From assembly GCA_028709355.1 (NCBI GenBank), contig JAQVXF010000077.1:1-5950 (forward strand): a stretch of 5,950 nt of DNA, read 5' to 3'. Under the pieces are notes generated by a model, which was given only the letters and a program-made list of their open reading frames with translations, searched no databases and had not been told where the DNA came from. Below are positions 1-5,950 of the stretch, in pieces. This stretch comes from Syntrophomonas sp. (GTDB lineage Bacteria; Bacillota; Syntrophomonadia; Syntrophomonadales; Syntrophomonadaceae). Every line of letters begins with the position of its first letter. Position 1 is the first letter of the stretch. The position numbers were made by a program, and so were the translations under genes.

Positions 1-1380
1 CGGTTGCCCATAGATAGGGTATTCACGATAGCAGGTTTCGGCACGGTAGTGACTGGCACCTTGTGGTCTGGTCAAATTAGGGTCGGGGATACCATGGAGT
101 TGCTGCCGGTGCAGAAGGCTGTCAAGGTGCGTACCTTGCAAGTGCATAATGAAAAGGTGGGCACCGCCTACGCGGGGCAAAGAGTGGCTGTTAATCTTCA
201 GGGAATTGAGGTAAGTGACATCAAAAGAGGTTACCTGCTGGCGGAAACAGGCTTCTTAATTCCCAGTTATCGGGTGGACACTAAATTGCGTCTCCTGGAG
301 GAAAGTTCTCGGATCCTGCGAAACTGGAATCGGGTAAGATTTCACCTGGGCACCGATGAAGCCCTGGGGAGGGTGGTATTGCTGGACCGGGATGAATTAG
401 GGCCGGGTGAGGAGGCTTATGCACAGATAGTCATGGAAAAACCGGTGGTGGCATTTAAGGGAGATCCGTTTGTGGTTCGCTATTACTCGCCGGTTGATAC
501 CATTGGAGGAGGAACCGTCATAGATCCCAATGCCCCCAAGCAGAAGCGGTTTAAAGAAGATGTGCTGAACGACTTGGCGGTCAAAGAGGAAGGGAGTCTT
601 TATGACCTGATCTTGCATGAATTGGAGAACTCGCCGCAACCTCTCAGTTTGGCAGAACTAACCAAGAGGACGGGTAATCCGGAAATGGCAGTCAGAGATG
701 AGATCCAGTTGTTGCTCGATGATGAGAAAATCGTCAACATCGAGAACAAAGGGGGACTATTCCTAAGCATCCAGGGCCTCGAGATCCTATACGAGCAGAT
801 TGTCAGGACCATGGATGAATTTCGCCGTAAATATCCGTTGCGGTCCGGGTATCCGAAAGAGGACATGCGGACTCGATTATTCGGTGCGTTCAATCCGAAA
901 TCATTTAACAGCCTAATCAAGTACCTAGAGGCAGCGGCTCGCCTGGTTACAAGGAGCAACCTCATCAGTGTCCCAGGTTGGGTGGTTGAACCGAGAGCAG
1001 AGGTAGGACAGGCGGTTGCGGCAATACTGCAATTGATGAGGGACAGGCCATTTGCACCTCCGGAGCCAGAGGAGATGAGCAAGGCCGCCAATGTCACAGA
1101 GGGCAGCTTGAGTGAGATTTTGGCTTATCTGGTCGAGCAAGACCAGCTGGTTAAGATTAGTGATGGGACGTATTTTACGCGTGCTGCTATCGAAAAGGGG
1201 AGGCAGTTGCTGGGTGAATACTTTGACCGGGAAAAGGAACTCAGTTTGGCTACTGCGAGGGATATCCTGGATACATCAAGGAAGTATGCGTTGCCCCTTA
1301 TCGAGTATTATGACCGAATCCGCTTCACTCGAAGAGTTGGAGACGTGCGGGTGAAGTATAGTCAGGATTCTACCAATTAA
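1..1380 (+). CDS. selB: Selenocysteine-specific translation elongation factor SelB, 5'-truncated by window edge
   Basis: SelB is the EF-Tu-like GTPase that delivers Sec-tRNA(Sec) to UGA codons marked by a SECIS hairpin in the mRNA. The frame is open from base 1 and ends at TAA 1378-1380, giving 459 residues. SelB proteins are usually about 630-640 aa, so roughly 170-175 residues, mainly the GTPase domain, lie upstream of the window. The TTG at 4-6 is an internal leucine (RLPIDRVFT), not a start. Residues about 8-85 are the EF-Tu-like domain II (GFGTVVTGTL at 12-21). Residues about 90-180 are domain III, ending with PVDTIGGGTVIDPN (164-177). The rest is the tandem winged-helix region. Its last module carries the hallmark TSRKYALPLIEYYDRIRFTR (425-444) followed by RVGDVRV; in the family this C-terminal part binds SECIS RNA. 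No in-frame stop or frameshift is seen. selA and tRNA-Sec (selC), often nearby, are not in the window. Family assignment is very secure. Confidence 0.97.
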   Translation, partial: RLPIDRVFTIAGFGTVVTGTLWSGQIRVGDTMELLPVQKAVKVRTLQVHNEKVGTAYAGQRVAVNLQGIEVSDIKRGYLLAETGFLIPSYRVDTKLRLLEESSRILRNWNRVRFHLGTDEALGRVVLLDRDELGPGEEAYAQIVMEKPVVAFKGDPFVVRYYSPVDTIGGGTVIDPNAPKQKRFKEDVLNDLAVKEEGSLYDLILHELENSPQPLSLAELTKRTGNPEMAVRDEIQLLLDDEKIVNIENKGGLFLSIQGLEILYEQIVRTMDEFRRKYPLRSGYPKEDMRTRLFGAFNPKSFNSLIKYLEAAARLVTRSNLISVPGWVVEPRAEVGQAVAAILQLMRDRPFAPPEPEEMSKAANVTEGSLSEILAYLVEQDQLVKISDGTYFTRAAIEKGRQLLGEYFDREKELSLATARDILDTSRKYALPLIEYYDRIRFTRRVGDVRVKYSQDSTN

Positions 1381-1439
1381 TGGGAGGGGGTTGTAGGGTT
1401 ATCTGTCAGATGTTTATTGGGGATTGGTGCACAACGAAA

Positions 1440-1445
1440 AGGAGG
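1440..1445 (+). promoter_or_regulatory. Strong Shine-Dalgarno site that fixes the livK start
   Basis: AGGAGG, within AAAAGGAGG at 1437-1445, lies 6 nt before ATG 1452. It is the best ribosome binding site in the window. It decides between this start and an in-frame ATG at 1380 that overlaps the selB stop codon, has no ribosome binding site, and would put 24 extra residues in front of an otherwise normal lipoprotein signal peptide. Confidence 0.9.
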
Positions 1446-1451
1446 AATTTG

Positions 1452-2642
1452 ATGTCAAGCAAGAACAATAGAAAGATGGCCATACTTATCATTATGATGT
1501 TCATGTTCAGTATCGTTGCTGGCTGCGGTCAAAAGGCACCGACCAGCGAACAGCCTGCCCCGGCAGCCGCAGCTATTAATGTTGGGATTAACGCTGAACT
1601 ATCAGGTGGAGTGGCCAGTTATGGCACCAACGCCAAGGATGGCGCCCTGCTGGCTATCGAGCAGATCAATGCGGCCGGAGGAGTTTTAGGCAAACAGTTG
1701 AATCCGATCGTCAGGGACTGCAAATCACTCGCGGATGAAGCCATGAGTGTCAGTGCCGCGTTGGCAGGCGATAAAATCGTGGCCCAGATCGGGCCCCTGA
1801 CCAGCGGCAATGTGGCCGGCAGTACCCCCGTAATGACAGAGAACAAGATCCCCTTAATAGCGCCGGCCGCCACGGCTGCCAATGTAACCGTGGATGAGAA
1901 GACGGGCTTGACCAGGGATTATATTTTCCGAGTATGTTTCATAGATCCCTTCCAGGGGACCCTGATGGCCCAATTCGCTGCGGATAACCTTAAGGTCAAA
2001 AATGCGGTCATTTATGGCGACACCTCCAGCGACTATGGCAAGGGATTGGCGGAGTATTTTAAGAAGACCTTCACCGAAAAGGGTGGAACAATTTTAGCGA
2101 CTGAAGGCTTTGTTAAGAATGATCGTGATTTCAGGGCAACACTGACCAAGATTAAAGGACTAAATCCTGAATTCATCTATGTTCCGGGATACTATGAGGA
2201 AGTGGCTCCCTTAATCAAACAGGCTCGTGAACTCGGCATCACCGCCGCCATTGGCGGGCCGGATGGATGGGATTCGCCCGACATGGTAGCCGTAGCGGGA
2301 GCGAGTGCCTTGAACAAGACTTATTTTACCAACCATTATTCTTCCCAGGACACCGATCCCAAAGTAGTAGCTTTCGTACAGGCTTTTAAAGCCAAGTACA
2401 ACAAGGAACCGGATGCCTTTGCAGCACTGGGTTATGACTCTGTCCAAATCATGGTGCAAGGGATCAAGGATGCCCAGGCAGCCGATCCGGTAAAATTGGC
2501 GGGGGCTTTGAGCAAGATCAAGAACTTCGAAGGTATTACCGGCAAGATGAGCATCGATGCCAGCCATAATCCAGTCAAAGCCGGGGTCATTATCGAATTC
2601 AAAGACGGTAAACAAGTTATGAACTCAAGGATACAACCATAA
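1452..2642 (+). CDS. livK: Branched-chain/hydrophobic amino-acid ABC transporter substrate-binding lipoprotein (LivK/LivJ type)
   Basis: This 396-residue extracellular binding protein captures the ligand and hands it to the LivHM permease. The start ATG 1452 is set by the AGGAGG site and the signal peptide. Basic residues (KNNRK, 4-8) precede a hydrophobic core and lipobox VAGC, so Cys25 should be lipidated and anchor the protein to the membrane. A short Pro/Ala/Ser linker follows (about 28-41). The mature part is a two-lobed type I periplasmic-binding fold (Peripla_BP_6 class). Recognisable segments are INVGINAELSGGVASYG (42-58), IGPLTSGN (113-120), IPLIAPAATAANVT (133-146), AVIYGDTSSDYGKG (185-198), YVPGYYEEVAPLIKQARELG (243-262) and GGPDGWDSPDM (268-278). 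By analogy with E. coli LivJ, the TSG, AAT, Tyr and GPDG segments should line the amino-acid pocket. It is first in a K-H-M-G-F cluster. Exact specificity (Leu/Ile/Val or another amino acid) cannot be read from sequence; the family also includes amide and urea binders. The livK symbol is by position and family. Confidence 0.92.
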   Translation: MSSKNNRKMAILIIMMFMFSIVAGCGQKAPTSEQPAPAAAAINVGINAELSGGVASYGTNAKDGALLAIEQINAAGGVLGKQLNPIVRDCKSLADEAMSVSAALAGDKIVAQIGPLTSGNVAGSTPVMTENKIPLIAPAATAANVTVDEKTGLTRDYIFRVCFIDPFQGTLMAQFAADNLKVKNAVIYGDTSSDYGKGLAEYFKKTFTEKGGTILATEGFVKNDRDFRATLTKIKGLNPEFIYVPGYYEEVAPLIKQARELGITAAIGGPDGWDSPDMVAVAGASALNKTYFTNHYSSQDTDPKVVAFVQAFKAKYNKEPDAFAALGYDSVQIMVQGIKDAQAADPVKLAGALSKIKNFEGITGKMSIDASHNPVKAGVIIEFKDGKQVMNSRIQP

Positions 2643-2649
2643 TTGGCCA

Positions 2650-2684
2650 GACCGGGACAGGAATGATTAATTCCTGTCCCGGTC
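2650..2684 (+). repeat. Perfect 14-bp inverted repeat / RNA hairpin between livK and livH
   Basis: GACCGGGACAGGAA (2650-2663) is exactly complementary to TTCCTGTCCCGGTC (2671-2684), with a 7-nt loop TGATTAA. One further T-A pair inside the loop would make it 15 bp. The stem starts 7 nt after the livK stop. No run of U follows (the next bases are ACTAAATTAGGG), so it is not a classical intrinsic terminator. It is more likely an mRNA 3'-end stabiliser or processing boundary, or a partial attenuator that keeps binding-protein mRNA above permease mRNA. The structure is seen directly; the role is inferred. Confidence 0.85.
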
Positions 2685-2709
2685 ACTAAATTAGGGAGAC
2701 GTGGCATAA

Positions 2710-3591
2710 TTGTTAGAACTAATCCAACAACTGGTCAATGGCCTGTCCCTAGGCGCCATCTATGCGCTGATAGCACTGGGATATACTATGGTTTACGGGA
2801 TAATCAAGCTTATCAACTTCGCCCATGGTGATGTGATGATGGTGGGAGCTTTTGTGGGCTACTTTTCGGTGACTCTCTTAGGCACGAACATCTTAGTGGC
2901 TATGCTGGCGGCTATGGCGGTCTGTGCATTCTTGGGGGTCATCATCGAGAAGGTGGCTTACCGGCCCCTGCGCAATGCCACCCGGATTGCTTCGCTGATA
3001 ACGGCCATCGGGGTTTCCTTCCTATTGGAATACTTGACCATATTCTTAATCGGCCCCAACCAAAAGGTCTTCCCGGCATCTGCCTTCACGGTAAAAGCCT
3101 ATGACATAGCCGGCTTGTCGATCCTGAACAAAGATGTGTTTGTATTTGTATCGGCTTTAGTTCTTATGGTTATACTTCAGTACATAATAAAATATACCAA
3201 GACCGGAAAAGCCATGCGGGCAGTGTCGCTGGATATGGAGGCGGCCGTTCTCATGGGTATCAGTGTGGATAAAACCATCTCCATGACTTTTGCCATCGGA
3301 TCGGCGCTGGCGGCAGCAGCCGGGGTCATGGTAGGTGTCTATTACAATACAATCAATCCCCTAATGGGCATTATTCCCGGACTGAAGGCGTTTGTCGCCG
3401 CTGTGCTGGGTGGTATAGGAATAATCCCCGGTGCGATGGTAGGGGGCTTCGTGATGGGACTTCTGGAGACCATGGTGAGCGGTTACGGCAACAGTCTTTA
3501 TCGCGATGCGGTTGCCTTCGGAGTTTTAATTCTGATACTGCTCATTAAACCTACCGGTATCTTTGGCAAAGATAGCGGCGAAAAGGTGTAG
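2710..3591 (+). CDS. livH: Branched-chain amino-acid ABC transporter permease, LivH type
   Basis: One of the two channel subunits of the importer, an integral membrane protein of 293 aa, a normal length for LivH. The start is TTG 2710: the in-frame codon just upstream is TAA (2707-2709), so nothing earlier is possible, and translation from TTG gives the typical family N-terminus (LIQQLVNGLSLGAIYALIAL, residues 4-23). GGGAG at 2694-2698 is a modest ribosome binding site about 11 nt away. Family marks are YTMVYGIIKLINFAHGD (25-41), a YRPLRNATRIASLITAIG segment, the cytoplasmic EAA-like coupling loop GKAMRAVSLDMEAAVLMGIS after about residue 160, and GLKAFVAAVLGGIGIIPGAM (224-243). About eight hydrophobic segments are visible. 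It ends with the usual KPTGIFG-type tail. It lies 67 nt after livK and 8 nt before livM. Confidence 0.95.
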   Translation: MLELIQQLVNGLSLGAIYALIALGYTMVYGIIKLINFAHGDVMMVGAFVGYFSVTLLGTNILVAMLAAMAVCAFLGVIIEKVAYRPLRNATRIASLITAIGVSFLLEYLTIFLIGPNQKVFPASAFTVKAYDIAGLSILNKDVFVFVSALVLMVILQYIIKYTKTGKAMRAVSLDMEAAVLMGISVDKTISMTFAIGSALAAAAGVMVGVYYNTINPLMGIIPGLKAFVAAVLGGIGIIPGAMVGGFVMGLLETMVSGYGNSLYRDAVAFGVLILILLIKPTGIFGKDSGEKV

Positions 3592-3599
3592 GTGAAAGC

Positions 3600-4550
3600 A
3601 TGCAGACAAAAAAGATAAGCTGGCCCCGTTTTCTGGTGGAGACAGCTGTGCTGGTGGCACTTTTCACCTTGGTCCAATATGGGATCACCACCCGCATGCT
3701 CGACCAGTATGTCCAGATCAACCTGACTTCCATGTGCATCAATATTATTCTGGCGGTGAGTTTGAACCTCATCAATGGGTTTACCGGCCAGCTCTCCCTA
3801 GGGCATGCTGGATTTATGGCGGTGGGAGCCTACACCGCCGTAATCTTGACCACCAAACTGGACTACCCTTTCCTGGCCGGGCTAGTAGGGTCTGCCATGG
3901 CGGCAGGGTTGGCCGGCTTCGTAATTGGAGTTCCCACTTTAAGACTTAAGGGCGACTATTTGGCGATTGCCACCTTGGCCTTGGGAGAGATTATTCGTGT
4001 AACCCTGCAGAACATAGACTATATAAACGGGCCGGCCGGCATCTCGGGCATCCCCAAGCTTACCACCTGGGCTTGGTTGTTTGGCGCGGTGGTGCTCACG
4101 ATCATTGTAGTGGTAAATCTGGTAAATTCCAGTTATGGCCGGGCCATAATCTCCGTTCGGGAGGATGAGATCGCCGCTGAATTGATGGGGATCAATACCA
4201 CTAAGTATAAGGTGCTGGCTTTTGTTATCGGGGCATCATTTGCGGGTATAGCCGGCGCTCTCTACGGTCATTACTTCTACATTATCAAACCAGAAACTTT
4301 TAACTTCATGAAATCCTTTGATATCCTGGTGATGGTTGTTTTGGGTGGTTTGGGGAGCACTACCGGAGCGGTCATCGCGGCCATTTTTGTTACCATCCTT
4401 ACGGCAGTACTGCAGCCTTTCCCAGAAATACGAATGATCCTGTACGCATTGATTCTTATCATTGTAATGATATATCGTCCCCAGGGATTGATGGGCAACA
4501 AAGAGTTGGGCCGTCAGACCTTGGGCAGAATATGGGGTATCCGCCGATGA
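3600..4550 (+). CDS. livM: Branched-chain amino-acid ABC transporter permease, LivM type
   Basis: The second channel subunit, 316 aa, an ordinary length for LivM in Gram-positive bacteria. ATG 3600 follows the livH stop by 8 nt. AGGTGA (3590-3595), overlapping that stop, serves as ribosome binding site with a 4-nt spacer. Residues 1-10 are polar and basic and are followed by a first membrane helix. Family motifs are NGFTGQLSLGHAGFMAVGAY (59-78), TLRLKGDYLAIATLALGEI, the EAA-type coupling loop YGRAIISVREDEIAAELMGI (179-198), which should contact the ATPases, GGLGSTTGAVIAAIF, and the C-terminal IYRPQGLMG signature. Many hydrophobic segments support a polytopic inner-membrane protein that pairs with LivH. 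Its TGA stop overlaps the livG start (ATGA), which suggests translational coupling. No damage is seen. Confidence 0.95.
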   Translation: MQTKKISWPRFLVETAVLVALFTLVQYGITTRMLDQYVQINLTSMCINIILAVSLNLINGFTGQLSLGHAGFMAVGAYTAVILTTKLDYPFLAGLVGSAMAAGLAGFVIGVPTLRLKGDYLAIATLALGEIIRVTLQNIDYINGPAGISGIPKLTTWAWLFGAVVLTIIVVVNLVNSSYGRAIISVREDEIAAELMGINTTKYKVLAFVIGASFAGIAGALYGHYFYIIKPETFNFMKSFDILVMVVLGGLGSTTGAVIAAIFVTILTAVLQPFPEIRMILYALILIIVMIYRPQGLMGNKELGRQTLGRIWGIRR

Positions 4551-5314
4551 CTCTGTTAAATATAAGTAAACTTTACAAATCCTTTGGCGGCTTGAGCGCG
4601 GTGCTGGATTTTAACTTCCAAATGGAGGAACGCGAACTGGTCGGGCTTATAGGTCCCAACGGTGCGGGAAAGACCACCGTGTTCAACCTTATCACCGGGA
4701 TTTATAAGCCGGATCGGGGAGAGATAGTTTTTAGAGAATCTGATTTGGTAGGCATGAGCCCTTATAATATATGTGCACGGGGGATAGCCCGTACCTTTCA
4801 AAACATCCGCCTGTTCAATGACCTCTCGGTATTGGACAATGTCAAAATTGCCTGTCATAAACAGGTTCCGTATAGTCTCCTGGGGGCGATAATGAGAAGC
4901 CCGGCTTTTTTCGAAGGTGAGGAGCAAATCGAGCAGGAGGCCCTTAAGTACCTGAAGGTATTCAATTTGGCCGACAAAAGGGATGAACTGGCCAAGAACC
5001 TGCCATATGGGGAACAACGACGACTGGAGATCTCCCGTGCTTTGGCTACCCAGCCGACGCTGCTTATCCTGGATGAACCAGCAGCGGGGATGAATCCGCA
5101 GGAGACCAACGAATTGATGCAACTCATTGAGATGATTCGCAGCGAATTTGGATTGGCAGTATTGCTTATTGAACATGACATGTCTCTGGTTATGGGAGTC
5201 TGCGAGCGTATCTATGTTTTAGACTATGGGCAAATAATAGCGGAAGGATTACCCCACGAGATCAGGAACAATAAGAAGGTCATCGAGGCTTATTTGGGAG
5301 AGGAGCTAAATTAA
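4547..5314 (+). CDS. livG: Branched-chain amino-acid ABC transporter ATP-binding protein, LivG type
   Basis: A cytoplasmic ATPase subunit of 255 aa, matching LivG length. I chose ATG 4547, which overlaps the livM stop as ATGA and gives the usual N-terminus MTLLNISKLYKSFGGLSAV. An in-frame ATG at 4532 would add only MGYPP and cannot be ruled out. Walker A is GPNGAGKTT (36-44, Lys42), and the Q-loop is RTFQNIRLF (82-90, Gln85). The signature is LPYGEQRRLEIS (152-163), the LivG-specific variant in place of LSGGQ. Walker B is LLILDEPAAGMNP, with Glu177 as the expected catalytic base, and the switch histidine is His210 in IEHDMS. The C-terminal IRNNKKVIEAYLGEE is the usual LivG tail. All catalytic residues are present. 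It should form a heterodimer with LivF beneath LivHM. Confidence 0.95.
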   Translation: MTLLNISKLYKSFGGLSAVLDFNFQMEERELVGLIGPNGAGKTTVFNLITGIYKPDRGEIVFRESDLVGMSPYNICARGIARTFQNIRLFNDLSVLDNVKIACHKQVPYSLLGAIMRSPAFFEGEEQIEQEALKYLKVFNLADKRDELAKNLPYGEQRRLEISRALATQPTLLILDEPAAGMNPQETNELMQLIEMIRSEFGLAVLLIEHDMSLVMGVCERIYVLDYGQIIAEGLPHEIRNNKKVIEAYLGEELN

Positions 5315-5950
5315 TGCTGCAGATAAAGGACATAGACGTGTATTATGGCTCTATCCACGCACTTAAGAAGCTGTCCTTGGAGGTTGAACAAGGGTCTATT
5401 GTTACTCTGATTGGCGCCAACGGAGCGGGCAAGACCACTACGCTCAACACCATTTCCGGGATTCTCCGCCCAAAAAGTGGGGCAATCTTTTATAAAGGCA
5501 ACGATATAACCAAGATTCCTCCTGAAAAGATTGTCGGACAAGGGATTTCCCAGGTGCCGGAAGGACGCCGGGTGTTTCCCACTATGACAGTAGTGGAAAA
5601 TCTTGAGATGGGAGCTTACCTGCGGCGGGACAAGAAAGCGATCCTGGCCGATATGGATATGGTGTATGCTAGATTTCCCCGACTGAAGGAGCGGCGCCGA
5701 CAATTGGCAGGGACTCTGAGCGGTGGGGAGCAGCAGATGCTGGCAATAGGAAGGGCACTCATGGCCCGACCGGAATTGATGCTGATGGATGAACCATCAA
5801 TGGGATTGGCCCCTTTACTGGTAAAGGAGATATTTTCGATTATCAAGGACATCAACGAGCAAGGAACCACCATTTTGCTGGTGGAGCAGAACGCCAATAT
5901 GGCACTATCCATAGCTCACAAAGCGTTTGTTATTGAGACCGGAGAGATAG
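5314..5950 (+). CDS. livF: Branched-chain amino-acid ABC transporter ATP-binding protein, LivF type, 3'-truncated by window edge
   Basis: The second ATPase of the importer. ATG 5314 overlaps the livG TAA by one base (TAATG), and AGGAG at 5301-5305 is a good ribosome binding site 8 nt upstream. The frame stays open to the window end, giving 212 complete codons; LivF is usually about 235-240 aa, so about 25 residues are missing. Walker A is GANGAGKTT (34-42, Lys40), and the Q-loop is SQVPEGRRVFPTMTV (79-93, Gln80), with the LivF-typical PEGRRVF. The signature is the canonical LSGGEQQMLAIGRALM (135-150), and Walker B is LMLMDEPSMGLAP (155-167, Glu160). The position usually held by the switch histidine is Gln192 in LLVEQNANMAL, a substitution that is normal for LivF. 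The different signature and switch residues in LivG and LivF are consistent with an asymmetric ATPase pair. The reading frame shows no defect up to the edge. Confidence 0.95.
   Translation, partial: MLQIKDIDVYYGSIHALKKLSLEVEQGSIVTLIGANGAGKTTTLNTISGILRPKSGAIFYKGNDITKIPPEKIVGQGISQVPEGRRVFPTMTVVENLEMGAYLRRDKKAILADMDMVYARFPRLKERRRQLAGTLSGGEQQMLAIGRALMARPELMLMDEPSMGLAPLLVKEIFSIIKDINEQGTTILLVEQNANMALSIAHKAFVIETGEI

Noticed and set aside
1337..1362. A possible promoter inside the end of selB: TTGGAG (1337-1342) and TATAGT (1357-1362).
   Set aside because: The spacer is only 14 nt, too short for a normal sigma-A promoter. The -10-like hexamer alone is expected by chance.
1401..1411. An 11-bp palindrome ATCTG-T-CAGAT in the selB-livK gap.
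   Set aside because: A one-base centre cannot form an RNA hairpin, the symmetry does not extend outwards, and a single short dyad is weak evidence for an operator.
1380..1451. An in-frame ATG at 1380 that would extend livK by 24 residues and overlap the selB stop as TAATG.
   Set aside because: It has no ribosome binding site, would place a non-signal-like segment before a normal lipoprotein signal peptide, and ATG 1452 has an ideal AGGAGG site.
2701..2709. A minimal GTG-GCA-TAA reading frame immediately before the livH start.
   Set aside because: The GTG is only 2 nt from the Shine-Dalgarno-like GGGAG, too close to be used, and a two-codon frame has no support as a gene.
5000..5035. LivG lacks the canonical LSGGQ ABC signature (it has LPYGEQ), and LivF lacks the switch histidine (it has Gln192).
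   Set aside because: Both are known features of the LivG and LivF families, so they are not evidence of degeneration or novelty.
4556..5176. A long open frame (206 codons) on the minus strand opposite livG, and shorter antisense frames opposite selB, livK, livM and livF.
   Set aside because: They lie opposite genes with complete conserved motifs, show no recognisable domains and are explained by the codon composition of the sense genes.

Overview
The window carries six genes, all on the + strand and tightly packed, with two cut by the window edges. In order: the 3' three-quarters of selB (selenocysteine-specific elongation factor); a lipoprotein-type branched-chain/hydrophobic amino-acid binding protein (livK-like); two LivH/LivM-type permeases; and two ABC ATPases (livG, and livF cut by the right edge). 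The order K-H-M-G-F matches the classical high-affinity branched-chain amino-acid (HAAT family) ABC importer operon.

The organism looks like a moderate-GC Firmicute, probably a Clostridia-type anaerobe. The binding protein is a lipoprotein with a lipobox Cys, as expected in a cell without a periplasm. It has a strong AGGAGG ribosome binding site. An intact SelB C-terminus implies a selenoprotein-making cell, common in anaerobic Clostridia. This is inference from a few genes; genus and species cannot be named.

Layout: selB ends at 1380. A 71-nt gap (1381-1451) has no clear terminator or convincing promoter but ends in the strong livK ribosome binding site. livK runs 1452-2642. The 67-nt gap that follows (2643-2709) holds a perfect 14-bp inverted repeat without a U-tract, then a weak ribosome binding site and a TTG start for livH. 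livH and livM are 8 nt apart, livM and livG overlap by ATGA, and livG and livF overlap by TAATG, so the last three junctions look translationally coupled.

Functionally, the lipid-anchored LivK would capture an amino acid (probably Leu/Ile/Val or a similar ligand) at the cell surface. It would pass it to the LivH-LivM channel, powered by the LivG-LivF ATPase pair. selB belongs to a different process (UGA recoding) and appears to be only a neighbour. None of the genes in the window contains an in-frame TGA, so no selenoprotein is encoded here.

I found no RNA gene, mobile element, CRISPR array or novel system. The most notable non-coding signal is the livK-livH hairpin.
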